Shown: piece after piece, positions 8,436 to 16,762 of the stretch
Position numbering within the stretch: position 1 is the stretch's first letter
Layout: the number at the start of each line of letters is the position of its first letter
Assembly: GCA_049889815.1 (NCBI GenBank)
Contig: JBMHCR010000024.1
Location: 93,522-157,521 of the forward strand
DNA length: 64,000 bases
Origin: JBPOFY01 sp049889815
GTDB taxonomy: Bacteria; Verrucomicrobiota; Verrucomicrobiia; Opitutales; Coraliomargaritaceae
Reading direction: 5' to 3'
The notes under the pieces: model-generated
The model's database searches: none
Told to the model about the DNA's origin: nothing
Seen by the model: only the letters and a program-made list of their open reading frames with translations
Program-made: the position numbers and the translations under genes

Positions 8436-8486
8436 GCTTTGGAATAAACTGTATCTTATTTCCTGAATTCTTAATCCCGCGAAGCA

Positions 8487-9089
8487 ATGACCGAAAACCC
8501 TGTAATGATTCTGCTTTATGTGGGCATTGCTTCCTACGTGGGGTCGATGTATTGGGGTGACTACAAGGCTCAACAGTCCGGCGAACCGAATTCTGGAGCG
8601 ATGCCTGGCGCTTATCCGGTCACGCGGATGGCGTTCGTGATCGGTGTGATCGGTTCGTTGATTCTGTTGGGTGTCGAAACCGGTGGTGAGATAGCTCTTG
8701 GTCTGTCTGAAGAACAGAGCACCGTGGCTTGGTATCTTCTGATCACTTGGCTGTGTGCGGGGATTGTCGAGGAAATTATCTTTCGCGGGTTTTTGGTTGT
8801 AGAAAACAAAGGCAGGGCGGCGCTGATTGCCAGCTGTGTGGGCTTCTCGACGATCTTTGCGGTCATTCATCCACATCTCTGGAGCATGGAAGACGGCTTT
8901 GAGCTCACGCTTACTGCGAAGGGCTTTTTCAGTACGGGGATTTTACTGGCAAACTCGCTTTGGTGGTACGCCGTGCGCTTCGGGCCCTGGAATAAAACCA
9001 AGTCGATCTTCCCGTGTATGCTGGCTCATGCCGCAAGCAACCTTGGCGTCTTTTTTGTGAAGCTCTCGCAGGGCTTTGTTGAATTTTAG
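8487..9089 (+). CDS. CPBP-family intramembrane glutamic protease
   Basis: Polytopic inner-membrane protein of the CPBP (CAAX protease and bacteriocin-processing, Abi) family. It has 200 residues with at least four hydrophobic segments. The family motifs are complete: EEIIFR (95-100), an FxxxH in FAVIH (124-128) and HAASN (181-185). These residues form the glutamate/histidine active site. The substrate is unknown; bacterial members act in membrane-protein processing or peptide immunity. It ends only 3 bp before the next gene, so the two are likely co-translated. Confidence 0.88.
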   Translation: MTENPVMILLYVGIASYVGSMYWGDYKAQQSGEPNSGAMPGAYPVTRMAFVIGVIGSLILLGVETGGEIALGLSEEQSTVAWYLLITWLCAGIVEEIIFRGFLVVENKGRAALIASCVGFSTIFAVIHPHLWSMEDGFELTLTAKGFFSTGILLANSLWWYAVRFGPWNKTKSIFPCMLAHAASNLGVFFVKLSQGFVEF

Positions 9090-9092
9090 ACT

Positions 9093-9926
9093 ATGAACGG
9101 CGAGATCACTGCGGCAGTTCAGCTGCGTCTCGATTCGATCGAGGGTATGTTGCCTGAATTAGAGCAGCGGTTACTGGACTTACAGCAGGGTGATCTGGGT
9201 GTGCTGAAAAAGTCGAATGCTTTCGACCTCGTCACCAAGGCTGATGTTGAAAGCGAAGCGCAACTAGTCGGGCACATTCGTGAGCATTTTTCTGAGGACC
9301 GGATCGTTGCCGAAGAGGGCGGCGCAGACGCTGACCATCAAGATGCCGGGCAGTTCGTGTGGGTGCTCGATCCAATCGATGGCACGACGAATTTTGCAAA
9401 TGGTCTGCCGTTCTGGGGCATCTCGATTGCATTGATGTTAGCGGGCGAGTTGGTCGGTGCGATTGTCTCGGCGCCAGGGCTTGGGCTGCGATACCGTGCT
9501 ACACGCGGTGAGGGTGCGAAGCGTAATGGCGTTGCCATTTCGGTGAACAACAATGCTTCGATGGGCGACGGGATCATCGCGACGGGTTTTCCTTATGATC
9601 GAGCAAATCGTGCTGAGCCGATTTGCCGTGCCATGGAAAATATTCTTCGGACGGCTGGTGGCGTGCGCCGACTCGGTGCCGCTTCATTAGATTTCTGTTT
9701 TTTGGCGGACGGTCGCTACACGGGTTACTACGAGATGGGACTCAAACCATGGGATTATGCCGCGGGTGTGCTGGTTGCCGAAGAAACCGGCGCAAAGGTG
9801 ACTGATTTTGAGAATCAGCCTTTGGATATTTTCAAAAGCAAAGGAGCTGTTGTGAGCAATGGAAAGGTGCACGACGAGCTCCTTAAGCAGGTCCAGCCGA
9901 TGCTGGATGCGATTGCGGTGCGATAG
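9093..9926 (+). CDS. Inositol monophosphatase family protein
   Basis: Mg-dependent sugar-phosphate phosphatase of the IMPase/SuhB superfamily, 277 residues. Metal-binding motifs are EEGG (74-77), DPIDGTTN (93-100) and WDYAAG (220-225), spaced as in active enzymes. Possible substrates are inositol-1-phosphate, histidinol phosphate or PAP; sequence does not decide among them. It sits 3 bp after the CPBP protease. A REP-like element (9954-10054) follows 27 bp after its stop. Confidence 0.9.
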   Translation: MNGEITAAVQLRLDSIEGMLPELEQRLLDLQQGDLGVLKKSNAFDLVTKADVESEAQLVGHIREHFSEDRIVAEEGGADADHQDAGQFVWVLDPIDGTTNFANGLPFWGISIALMLAGELVGAIVSAPGLGLRYRATRGEGAKRNGVAISVNNNASMGDGIIATGFPYDRANRAEPICRAMENILRTAGGVRRLGAASLDFCFLADGRYTGYYEMGLKPWDYAAGVLVAEETGAKVTDFENQPLDIFKSKGAVVSNGKVHDELLKQVQPMLDAIAVR

Positions 9927-9953
9927 ATTCCTCCGCCTTGGGTTGCCAAAGAT

Positions 9954-10054
9954 ACTTCCCCTTCGCAGGGGAGGAGCTTTTTGCAGTTTGATTTCAAATA
10001 GCTTAGCACTCCTCCTTTTGAAGGAGGGGTGGATAGCGCAGCGAGACGGGGTGG
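9954..10054. repeat. REP-like element, family D copy 1
   Basis: Begins ACTTCCCCTTCGCAGGGGAG, contains the hairpin CCTCCTT-ttg-AAGGAGG, and ends GGTGGATAGCGCAGCGAG then ACGGGGTGG. A diverged copy in the same orientation is at 54839-54958. It ends 2 nt from the stop codon of the minus-strand gene at 10057, matching the placement of the second copy. Confidence 0.8.
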
Positions 10055-10056
10055 CC

Positions 10057-11142
10057 TTAGAACGCCATCTGCCAGCCGATGGTAACCACCGAATCCGTTT
10101 CCAGTTGGAAGCCGTTCAAGTCTTGCCAGACGGGCAAACGGATATCGATTGCAACACGGTGGCCCTTTAGCGCTCCATTTGGGGCATAGAAGTTCAAGCC
10201 GAGGATTGCATCCAAGCGTTCGCCGCCATAGTTCTCACCGAAGGCGGTCGTTACGGATCTGCCAACGGGGCCCATCGTACCGATGTCTTCTTGGTCGCCC
10301 TTCAGTTTACCAGTGTGGGTGTAGTTGAAGCCACTGTTGATACCAATCCACTCGCTGAGATTGTAGCCCGCCCATGTGGTAAGGCCGAAGACATTGCCAA
10401 GGCGGTGGTTGTTGGCGTTCTCGTCTTCGAGGCGAATCACCGCATTTGCCTGTGCGCCCCAAGACCAGTTGTCATACTGTTCCACATAGGTAATGGAGGG
10501 CAGCAGATCGTAGGTGCCTGAGCCGTGCTGCATCGGCGCTGGGAGTTGGCGTTCAATGTATCCACCCATGCCCGGCGCTCGATCCTTTTCGTCGATAGAG
10601 CCTGTCGGGAGATTTAGGCTGAGACCAAAATGTGCCTTGCGGTTGTCCTCTAGGAAAAAGCGATAGAGTCCGCCAATTTTCACATCGCCTAAGCCGCTGG
10701 TTTCAGTCGTGAAGATGTCGCCTCCGACCGCACCGATAGCCATGCTCGCGCCCGGGTTGATACGGTGATCCATCTCGGTTTCGAGGTAGTTCGCCATGAG
10801 CATTAGGGTCAGCTTGTCGGTGGGCGCATACATCATGCCGAACATGTGCATGTCCATTGTCATGGACTGGGGAGCCACGGTGTAGCCGTCTGCAAAGACG
10901 TCTGTGGATGAAACTCGATCGTTGCCCGTGCGCATGCCATCCATATCCATACGCATGAATCGATAAGACAGCATCCAGCCGCCTCTTGCGTGAGTGTGGT
11001 CACCCATGATCGAGATGGATGCATGGTTATCGGGGCGTCCGTGCGGTTCGTCCTGTGGGCAGCAGCTGAATGCTGGAGCCGCATGGGCCGCAGTCGCGGC
11101 AGTGAGAGAGATTGAAAGAAGTGTTTTAGTAAAAGTGTTCAT
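10057..11142 (-). CDS. Outer-membrane transporter-like protein, Met/His-rich
   Basis: Exported 361-residue protein with a signal peptide (MNTFTKTLLSISLTAATAAHA) and a pattern of alternating amphipathic strands ending in aromatic residue plus Phe (TIGWQMAF), as in outer-membrane beta-barrels. It resembles the MetA-pathway (phenol degradation) transporter family. The N-terminal third is rich in Met and His (FMRMDMDGM, MTMDMHMFGMMYAP), which suggests binding of copper or another soft metal; this is inference. The start at 11142 is chosen because the longer frame from 11286 only translates a REP-like repeat. The CxxC protein at 11314 lies upstream on the same strand. Confidence 0.75.
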   Translation of the reverse strand: MNTFTKTLLSISLTAATAAHAAPAFSCCPQDEPHGRPDNHASISIMGDHTHARGGWMLSYRFMRMDMDGMRTGNDRVSSTDVFADGYTVAPQSMTMDMHMFGMMYAPTDKLTLMLMANYLETEMDHRINPGASMAIGAVGGDIFTTETSGLGDVKIGGLYRFFLEDNRKAHFGLSLNLPTGSIDEKDRAPGMGGYIERQLPAPMQHGSGTYDLLPSITYVEQYDNWSWGAQANAVIRLEDENANNHRLGNVFGLTTWAGYNLSEWIGINSGFNYTHTGKLKGDQEDIGTMGPVGRSVTTAFGENYGGERLDAILGLNFYAPNGALKGHRVAIDIRLPVWQDLNGFQLETDSVVTIGWQMAF

Positions 11143-11186
11143 GGTGTGTAAAATTGTGTTTAGGTACGCGAGGTTCTCGCGTATTC

Positions 11187-11281
11187 GGTGGCGGCGCGCG
11201 GCCTTGCGCGCCATTGCGGTATGGTTAGCTGCTGACGATTGTATGTCAGTTTCGTGGCGCACAGGGACGTGCGCCGCTACC
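11187..11281. repeat. REP-like palindrome, family B
   Basis: Imperfect inverted repeat: 26-nt arms at 11187-11212 (GGTGGCGGCGCGCGGCC) and 11256-11281 (ends GACGTGCGCCGCTACC) match at 21 of 26 positions. A separate perfect 7-bp hairpin, ACGCGAG-gtt-CTCGCGT, lies at 11166-11182. The element is in the gap between the CxxC-protein gene and the barrel gene, so it would be in their shared mRNA if they are one transcript. Confidence 0.75.
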
Positions 11282-11313
11282 TTCATGGTTGATCAGTCGG
11301 CTAGTGATTCCAA

Positions 11314-11697
11314 TTACATCCACCTTGGCGGTGGTGTCGGGACTACCAAAAATGCATCCAATGGGCGCTCGGTATTGCACACCGAATAGGCGCTTTCCTC
11401 CTCCGAAACATGAATCTGAATCGCTTTTGCGAGACCCAACATAAGGGTTAATTTGCTAGATTCCGAGATTTGCAACGGGCTCTCTTCTTGGCTCTCGTCC
11501 ACTGCATTAATGATCTTACACAATTCGCAGGGGCGGTCGCCTCCGAAGGTATCTTTAAACGCTTGCTCGATACTACTTTCTTGGGAGTAGCTAGTGACCA
11601 TCCAAGTCCACGCACCCAACTGCAGCAGCAATTGCGGACCGGTAATGATCCAACAGCATAGAAGGAGGAGTAGGGTCTTACAAAATCGAGAAAGCAC
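11314..11697 (-). CDS. Small exported protein with CxxC, unknown function
   Basis: A 127-residue protein that I cannot assign firmly. The N-terminus is hydrophobic (TLLLLLCCWIITGPQLLLQL), likely a signal peptide or anchor. It is followed by a CELC pair near residue 58, an acidic middle (VDESQEESP) and a C-terminal Pro-rich end (VVPTPPPRWM). Small proteins of this shape often stand beside copper or other metal genes. The Met/His-rich barrel gene lies 171 bp downstream on the same strand, which supports but does not prove a metal link. Confidence 0.55.
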   Translation of the reverse strand: MLSRFCKTLLLLLCCWIITGPQLLLQLGAWTWMVTSYSQESSIEQAFKDTFGGDRPCELCKIINAVDESQEESPLQISESSKLTLMLGLAKAIQIHVSEEESAYSVCNTERPLDAFLVVPTPPPRWM

Positions 11698-11778
11698 GAG
11701 CGAGGAAACAAAAGTGCTAATTTTAAAATGCGAGCGTGAAATAATTTTTCGTAGGAGGGGTGTGATCTCTCGATCAGC

Positions 11779-13158
11779 TTGTTGGGCAATCTGCCTGTAA
11801 GGCTAGGGATTACCCAGCGTTTGGTCCGAGTGTCTGCCACGCCTGTAAAGCCATATATTTACCCAGCCTACGGTGCCGCCAGTCTTGGCAAAGTCGCTGT
11901 TGAGGTGACATTGCAGCTTTATCTGTTCGATTTTTATACACGGATACTTGGTCTCGACCCGATTTTGGCAGGTACCGCCTTCGGGTTGGCGATCCTCTGG
12001 GATGCACTGAGCGACTTGATCGTATCGGCGGGGTTGTTTGCTGCACGTGCGAGGGGGATTCGTTATACGAGCACGCTATGGGTGGGGGCTTTGCTTTTGG
12101 CCTTAACTACTGTCTTTTTATTTTCGCCCGAGATTGGTGCATCGAACACCGCTTTGTTTACCCACCTGTTGGTTGCTTACGTCCTGGTGAACACGGGTAT
12201 GACTTTGCTCGATTTGCCACAGAGTAGTCTAAGCGCCGAGCTCAGTCGACAGGCGAACGAGCGCAATAAACTGCTCGCTTCGAGAATGGGCTTTGGAATT
12301 TTCGGTCTGGCGATCGGTAGCGCGCTGCCCGGTATTTACTTGGCGACCTTACAAACGGATCCAACAGATACCCAGATTGCAGACTCGCGCACGATCAGTG
12401 CGTGGGTGCTGGCGGCGATCGTTTTATTTACAGGCAGCGTAACTGTTTGCTTGTTGCGCACGCGTGAGTCGGAAACCTCTGACGGGGCAGGGGCTGGTAT
12501 ACCGACTTTTGCCGAAGTGAGGGCCTTGCTGTACGATAAAGCTTTCGTCGATCTGTTGATCGCTGGAGTCATTGCTGCAGTCGGGCGGACAATCAACGCC
12601 GCCTTAGCACTGATGTATTATCGATTTGTGTTAGAACTTAGCGAAGCGCAGGTGACGCAGTTTATCTTTCCGATCTTTACGCTTAGCATCGTGCTATCGA
12701 TTCCTTTGTGGATTGCTTTATCCAAGCGCTATGGAAAAAAGCTGCCGGCATGCATAGCAGTTAGCGGCCTTGGGGTCATGGGTATTGTTGCGTATCCGAT
12801 TTTGCCTGAGGGCATGCTGCTACCGCCGCTCATTGTGTCGACGATTGGTGGCGTGCTTTGTGGTGCAGTTTTTTTAGTGGACTCAATGATTACCGATTTA
12901 ATCGATGTGAATGAAGCAGCGACTGGTAAGCGCAAAGAATCCCTGTATTTTGCAGTTTGGAAATCCGGACTTAAAGTCGCGCGGGCGATTGCGTTTGTGG
13001 TTGTAGGTTTGGGGCTTCAGGTCATGGGATTGGACCTCTCACAAGAAGCAGTATCGGAGACGAAGCAGTGGTGCATCGTTTTACTTTTCGGTATTGCAGT
13101 CGGTTTATGCTTTGTTGCCTCGGGTTGGTATATTCGCCGCGCAGAGGTGCACATATAA
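11779..13158 (+). CDS. GPH/MFS_2-family sugar symporter-like transporter
   Basis: Inner-membrane secondary transporter with about 12 predicted helices, 459 residues. It resembles the glycoside-pentoside-hexuronide:cation symporters (AGTAFGLAILWDALSDLIV is the helix-2 region with the conserved Asp near the substrate/cation path; FLVDSMITDLIDVNE matches the later motif DxxDYxE). The substrate is unknown. The ATG at 11779 gives a start with no clear ribosome site; TTG at 11821 or GTG at 11830 would place the start closer to the first helix (YIYPAYGAASLGKV). Confidence 0.85.
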   Translation: MLGNLPVRLGITQRLVRVSATPVKPYIYPAYGAASLGKVAVEVTLQLYLFDFYTRILGLDPILAGTAFGLAILWDALSDLIVSAGLFAARARGIRYTSTLWVGALLLALTTVFLFSPEIGASNTALFTHLLVAYVLVNTGMTLLDLPQSSLSAELSRQANERNKLLASRMGFGIFGLAIGSALPGIYLATLQTDPTDTQIADSRTISAWVLAAIVLFTGSVTVCLLRTRESETSDGAGAGIPTFAEVRALLYDKAFVDLLIAGVIAAVGRTINAALALMYYRFVLELSEAQVTQFIFPIFTLSIVLSIPLWIALSKRYGKKLPACIAVSGLGVMGIVAYPILPEGMLLPPLIVSTIGGVLCGAVFLVDSMITDLIDVNEAATGKRKESLYFAVWKSGLKVARAIAFVVVGLGLQVMGLDLSQEAVSETKQWCIVLLFGIAVGLCFVASGWYIRRAEVHI

Positions 13159-13177
13159 TACTAACCCAAATGAGATT

Positions 13178-13765
13178 ATGAAAAAAAGAAACTTCAAATT
13201 TTTCTTATTTGCTGCGATTATAGCCGTTATGATTTTATTTAACGGTTGTGCAGTTAGTCAGGCGCCTTTGCCAACGCCAGGCTATGTCGATCTAGAACGC
13301 TTTATGGGGCGTTGGTATGTAATCGGTTACACGCCTATTCTGGTTGATAAGGAAGCGCATAATGCGATCGAGCACTACCGCTTGGACGAAGCGTCTAAGA
13401 TTCAAACGACGTATCAGTTTCGCGATGGCGGTTTTGATGGAGAGTTGAAAACCTTCACTCCAGTTGGATGGGTGTATGATCAGGAGAGTAACGCCGAGTG
13501 GCGGATGCAGTTCATCTGGCCGTTCAGTGCGGACTACATCGTTCTTCATGTAGATGCGAATTATTCGGAAGCAGTGATTGCCCATCCGAATAGAAGGTAT
13601 GCCTGGATTATGTCGCGTAGCCCTGAAATGGATACAGGATCGTATGATCGATTGTTGACGAAACTTGAAGCGGTGGGCTACGATCTGTCTGTCGTAAAGC
13701 GCTTGCCGCAAGATTGGAATTGCGAAGCGGAGCGCTTGAAGCAACTTCAAGCCGATGGGCTTTAA
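13178..13765 (+). CDS. Lipocalin-family lipoprotein (Blc-like)
   Basis: Membrane-anchored lipocalin. The lipoprotein signal ends in LFNGC with Cys24 as lipidated residue. The lipocalin signature GRWYVIG follows at 44-50, and the rest matches the bacterial Blc type (YIVLHVDANYSEAVIAHP, AWIMSRSPEMD). Bacterial lipocalins bind lysophospholipids or other hydrophobic compounds and are often stress-induced. In many bacteria such a gene sits in a light/photolyase cluster; here that cluster is 35 kb away. ATG 13178 is chosen because it begins the signal peptide. The last 4 bp overlap the convergent purM. Confidence 0.92.
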   Translation: MKKRNFKFFLFAAIIAVMILFNGCAVSQAPLPTPGYVDLERFMGRWYVIGYTPILVDKEAHNAIEHYRLDEASKIQTTYQFRDGGFDGELKTFTPVGWVYDQESNAEWRMQFIWPFSADYIVLHVDANYSEAVIAHPNRRYAWIMSRSPEMDTGSYDRLLTKLEAVGYDLSVVKRLPQDWNCEAERLKQLQADGL

Positions 13766-14958
13766 TGATCGATTGAGTAGGTGAGGGTCTTGCCGTCGTG
13801 AATGATGGTCACGTGGTTTTGCCCGTCTTCTCGTTCGGTCGCTTCGGTGCGACCGATGACTTGCGCCGAAATGCCGAAGGCCTCGCTTTTGGCGATGATG
13901 CCGGCTGCGGCTTCGGATTCGCAGAAGATTTCCATGCGGTGCCCCATGTTATAGACGCGGAACATTTCCTCGTCGCTAGTCCCACTTGCTTCCTGAATGG
14001 CTTTAAAAATTGGTGGCACGGGCAGGAAGTTATCTTTGATATGGTGGACGCCTGTGCCGAAACGGATGCACTTTGTTTGACCGCCGCCGGAGCAGTGCAC
14101 CATGCCGTGAATACTTTCGCGATCTTCGGAGAGTAATTGCTTGATGATCGGTGCGTAGGTGCGGGTTGGGCTTAGGAGCGCGTCCCCGACGGTCATGGTT
14201 GAGCCGGGCAGCGGATCACTCATCTTGTAGGGGCCACAATATAGATATTTTTGGTCCGTGGTGAGGTCGGCGGTTTCTGGATACTTTTTCAGGTAGTAAG
14301 GGCTGAGCAAGTCGTGACGTGCGCTGGTGAGACCATTACTGCCGATGCCCGAGTTTTCGAAAGTTTCGTAGGTCGCTTGACCGGATGATGCTAATCCGAC
14401 AATAGAGAGCCCTGGCTTGATAGCGGCGTTGTCCACAACATCGCTGCGATTCATGACGACCACTGCGCAAGAGTCGACGGTCACCGTTGCGGTGAGGTCA
14501 CCCACGTCCGCGGTCTCGCCGCCACCACTGTGCACACCAACACCGTATTCGCGCATCGTAGCGAGGAAGTCTTCGGTGCCTGAAATGAGTTGTGCGAGTG
14601 CTTCACCCGTAATGGCGCGCGCGTTGCGGTTGACCGTGCTGGAAATCAGGATTCCATCAATCGCGCCGACGCAGAGAAGGTCATCGATATTCATCACGAG
14701 GCTGTCTTGGGCGGTCTTACGAAAGCCTGCTGGGTCGCCGGTTTCCTTGTAGTGAAGGTAGGCGAGGGTACTCTTGGTGCCTGAGCCGTCAGAGTGGATG
14801 ATGTTACACTTCTCTGGTTTACCTGTGAGAATGTCCGAGCCGATCTTGCAGAATGCTCCGGGGAAAACCCCGCGGTCGAGCTTGTCCACGACTGCGTGGA
14901 CTTCGGACTTGGAAGAAGAGACACCCCGTTGGGCGTAACGATCGGAGGAATTACTCAT
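13762..14958 (-). CDS. purM: Phosphoribosylformylglycinamidine cyclo-ligase (AIR synthetase)
   Basis: Fifth step of purine synthesis: ATP-dependent ring closure of FGAM to AIR. At 398 residues it is longer than the usual 345, with an extended form of the AIRS fold. Visible are YAQRGVSSSKSEVHAVVDKL near the start, HSDGSGTKSTLAYLHYKETG (nucleotide-binding Asp/Gly loop), VMNIDDLLCVGA and GGGETADVGDLTATVTVD. Because the family also includes PurL, ThiL and SelD, function rests on overall match to PurM-like proteins of this phylum. purB is at 42111. Confidence 0.88.
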   Translation of the reverse strand: MSNSSDRYAQRGVSSSKSEVHAVVDKLDRGVFPGAFCKIGSDILTGKPEKCNIIHSDGSGTKSTLAYLHYKETGDPAGFRKTAQDSLVMNIDDLLCVGAIDGILISSTVNRNARAITGEALAQLISGTEDFLATMREYGVGVHSGGGETADVGDLTATVTVDSCAVVVMNRSDVVDNAAIKPGLSIVGLASSGQATYETFENSGIGSNGLTSARHDLLSPYYLKKYPETADLTTDQKYLYCGPYKMSDPLPGSTMTVGDALLSPTRTYAPIIKQLLSEDRESIHGMVHCSGGGQTKCIRFGTGVHHIKDNFLPVPPIFKAIQEASGTSDEEMFRVYNMGHRMEIFCESEAAAGIIAKSEAFGISAQVIGRTEATEREDGQNHVTIIHDGKTLTYSIDH

Positions 14959-14971
14959 GATAGATTTTAAG

Positions 14972-15438
14972 AACCGTTAATTTACGTTGATTAACCATAA
15001 GGGTGATTAAAAATTTTTATTTCGTAGGGTCGAGGGTAACTTTTCGCCACTGTAGGCTAGGATGCTTAAGGTTGATTATTAGGCCGTCATTTTTCTTTGT
15101 GATTCGTAGATAGTTCAACGTCTGCCCGAGCTCATAATCGCCTATGGCTTCAATAGTTTTCGTATCGCAGATAATTGTCTTTTTCCACTTCAAGATCGGG
15201 AATGTATTCGTCTACTTTGACGCTTCTGTAAATGATCGGATACTGATTCTGTTGATTATGCGAGACTCCGAGATGTTCGAATTCTACTACCAGTGCACGC
15301 TCGTAGGTTTTTTCACGAAGCGCATAGCCGATTTCTCGATGAACGCGCATCGGCGGACCAACAATTTTATAGATTAGCTCTTCTATTGCGTTGTCCTCGT
15401 CCATTCCCATTGACGTTAATTCCCGTAAATTAACGGTT
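14972..15438. repeat. 15-bp inverted repeat bracketing the GxxExxY gene
   Basis: AACCGTTAATTTACG at 14972-14986 is the exact reverse complement of 15424-15438. The repeats enclose the frameshifted GxxExxY gene. Each copy continues into related AT-rich 7-mers (GTTAATT, TACGTTG; CGTTAAT, TTACGGG), so they look like ends of heptamer tracts. Confidence 0.7.
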
Positions 15439-15452
15439 TTAAATGATGACAT
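15017..15452 (-). pseudogene. GxxExxY-family protein, frameshifted
   Basis: Member of the GxxExxY family (predicted PD-(D/E)XK nuclease-like fold, unknown function). The first frame reads through LREKTYERALVVEFEHLGV and VDEYIPDLEVE, then goes off frame and stops at 15150. Removing one A from the five-A run at 15180-15184 (T on the plus strand) restores the family's C-terminal half: KTIICDTKTIEAIGDYELG, then QTLNYLRITKKNDGLIINL, and a stop at 15017-15019. The true start is probably the internal ATG at MGMDEDNAIEEL, because the upstream codons are repeat sequence. It is either a decayed gene or a homopolymer sequencing error. Confidence 0.85.
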
Positions 15453-16086
15453 TCGCCGGTGCTTCTAATTTTGCGATTTCCGCCATGATACGGCGAGAAG
15501 CTTCGAGATAGCGTTCGGGGTGGTCTTTACCAGGGTCGATTTCAGCTAGGCTCATTGGTTTGCCGTATGTGATGTGGATGGCGCCATTCATTTTTGGCAG
15601 CTTGTCGTGACGACCGAATACCTCGTAGGTGCCAAAGAGGCGTGTCGGGATAACCGTTGCGCGAGATTTGCATGCGATCATGCCGGCGCCGGGTTTAGGC
15701 TCCATTAGCTCGCCGCTTGGGGAGCGAGTGCCCTCTGGATAAATTGCGATGGCACCTTTGTTTTTCAGTGCACGGAAGATGGCTTTTAGGGATGCGACAT
15801 CTGCATTCTCGCGAGCCACTGGAATGGCTTCAAGCTTGTAGAGCGCTTTGCCAAGTGCGCCTTTAAATAGAGAATCTCGGGCGAAGTAATTAATGTGCCG
15901 ATGAACCTGACAGCCAATTGCTGGGGGATCGAAAAAGCTGATATGATTGGCGGCAAAAATGGTGCTTCCTTGAAGTGGCACATTGGAAATTCCGGAAGTG
16001 CTGAAATCGTAGAAGGTGCTGAAAAACCAGTCAGCAGTAACGCGGACACACTCGTAGAAAAAGGGGATATTCGGGCGTTGCTTCAT
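15439..16086 (-). CDS. plsC: 1-acyl-sn-glycerol-3-phosphate acyltransferase
   Basis: Adds the second acyl chain to lysophosphatidic acid, giving phosphatidic acid at the inner membrane. The 215-residue protein has motif I NHISFFD (47-53, catalytic His-Asp) and motif III PEGTRS (118-123). The ATG overlaps the stop of cmk by 4 bp, so translation is likely coupled. It is the last gene of the tyrA-aroA-cmk-plsC run. Confidence 0.92.
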   Translation of the reverse strand: MKQRPNIPFFYECVRVTADWFFSTFYDFSTSGISNVPLQGSTIFAANHISFFDPPAIGCQVHRHINYFARDSLFKGALGKALYKLEAIPVARENADVASLKAIFRALKNKGAIAIYPEGTRSPSGELMEPKPGAGMIACKSRATVIPTRLFGTYEVFGRHDKLPKMNGAIHITYGKPMSLAEIDPGKDHPERYLEASRRIMAEIAKLEAPANVII

Positions 16087-16748
16087 GAAGCTTGGATGAT
16101 CTCTGCGATGGTCTCGATGACTTCTTCCAGCGTGAGTGGGGCGGTGTCTATCTCGGTGGCCCCCTCAGGACAGACGAGTGGTGCAGCCTTGCGTGTTTTA
16201 TCCATTTTATCCCGTTCAGTAATTGAGTCGGTTTGGCCTTCGTTTTCGCGGCGAGCCGCTCGAGTGGCTTCATCCGCATGTAGGAAAAAGCGATGATCAG
16301 CATCCGGGAAAATTACCGATCCGATGTCGCGCCCTTCCATGACGAGTCCCGCGTAGGAATGGCTGCGGGCCACAGTTGCTAGGGATCTTTGATAATCGAA
16401 AAGTTTTTTTCGCACCTCTTCGATAGCGGCAAATTTCGAAACGTTAGCGTTCACTTTGGGTGAACGGATTTCTTCTTCCGCCGGTACATAGCTATTTATA
16501 CTAAGCCTCGTAATGCGGCCGTCTTTTTGAGTCCCAAGGGTGAGTTTATCGAGTTGACTGATAAGGAAATGTAGTTCGGTTGGATTCGCACCCTGTTGGA
16601 GCAGTGCATGCGTGAGTGTGCGATAGTGCGCTCCAGTATCGACATGCATATAATTGAGCTTCTCTGCAAGACCGCGCGATGTAGACGACTTTCCAGTAGC
16701 TGCGCCACCATCGACTGCAATGATCTTAAACGTAGGGCTTTCTGACAT
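16083..16748 (-). CDS. cmk: Cytidylate kinase
   Basis: Phosphorylates CMP and dCMP with ATP. The 221-residue protein starts with the P-loop GGAATGKSS (14-22) and continues with HVDTGAHYRTLTHALL (the YRA-type NMP-binding segment), VMEGRDIGSVIFPDAD and FLHADEATRAARRENEGQ, all standard for Cmk. It lies 14 bp after aroA and overlaps plsC by 4 bp. The aroA-cmk neighbourhood is common in bacteria. Confidence 0.95.
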   Translation of the reverse strand: MSESPTFKIIAVDGGAATGKSSTSRGLAEKLNYMHVDTGAHYRTLTHALLQQGANPTELHFLISQLDKLTLGTQKDGRITRLSINSYVPAEEEIRSPKVNANVSKFAAIEEVRKKLFDYQRSLATVARSHSYAGLVMEGRDIGSVIFPDADHRFFLHADEATRAARRENEGQTDSITERDKMDKTRKAAPLVCPEGATEIDTAPLTLEEVIETIAEIIQAS

Positions 16749-16762
16749 AAGGGTGGATCGAA

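Noticed and set aside
11142..11286. Longer N-terminus for the outer-membrane barrel gene
   Set aside because: The extra codons translate a REP-like palindrome, and the signal peptide begins at the internal ATG at 11142.
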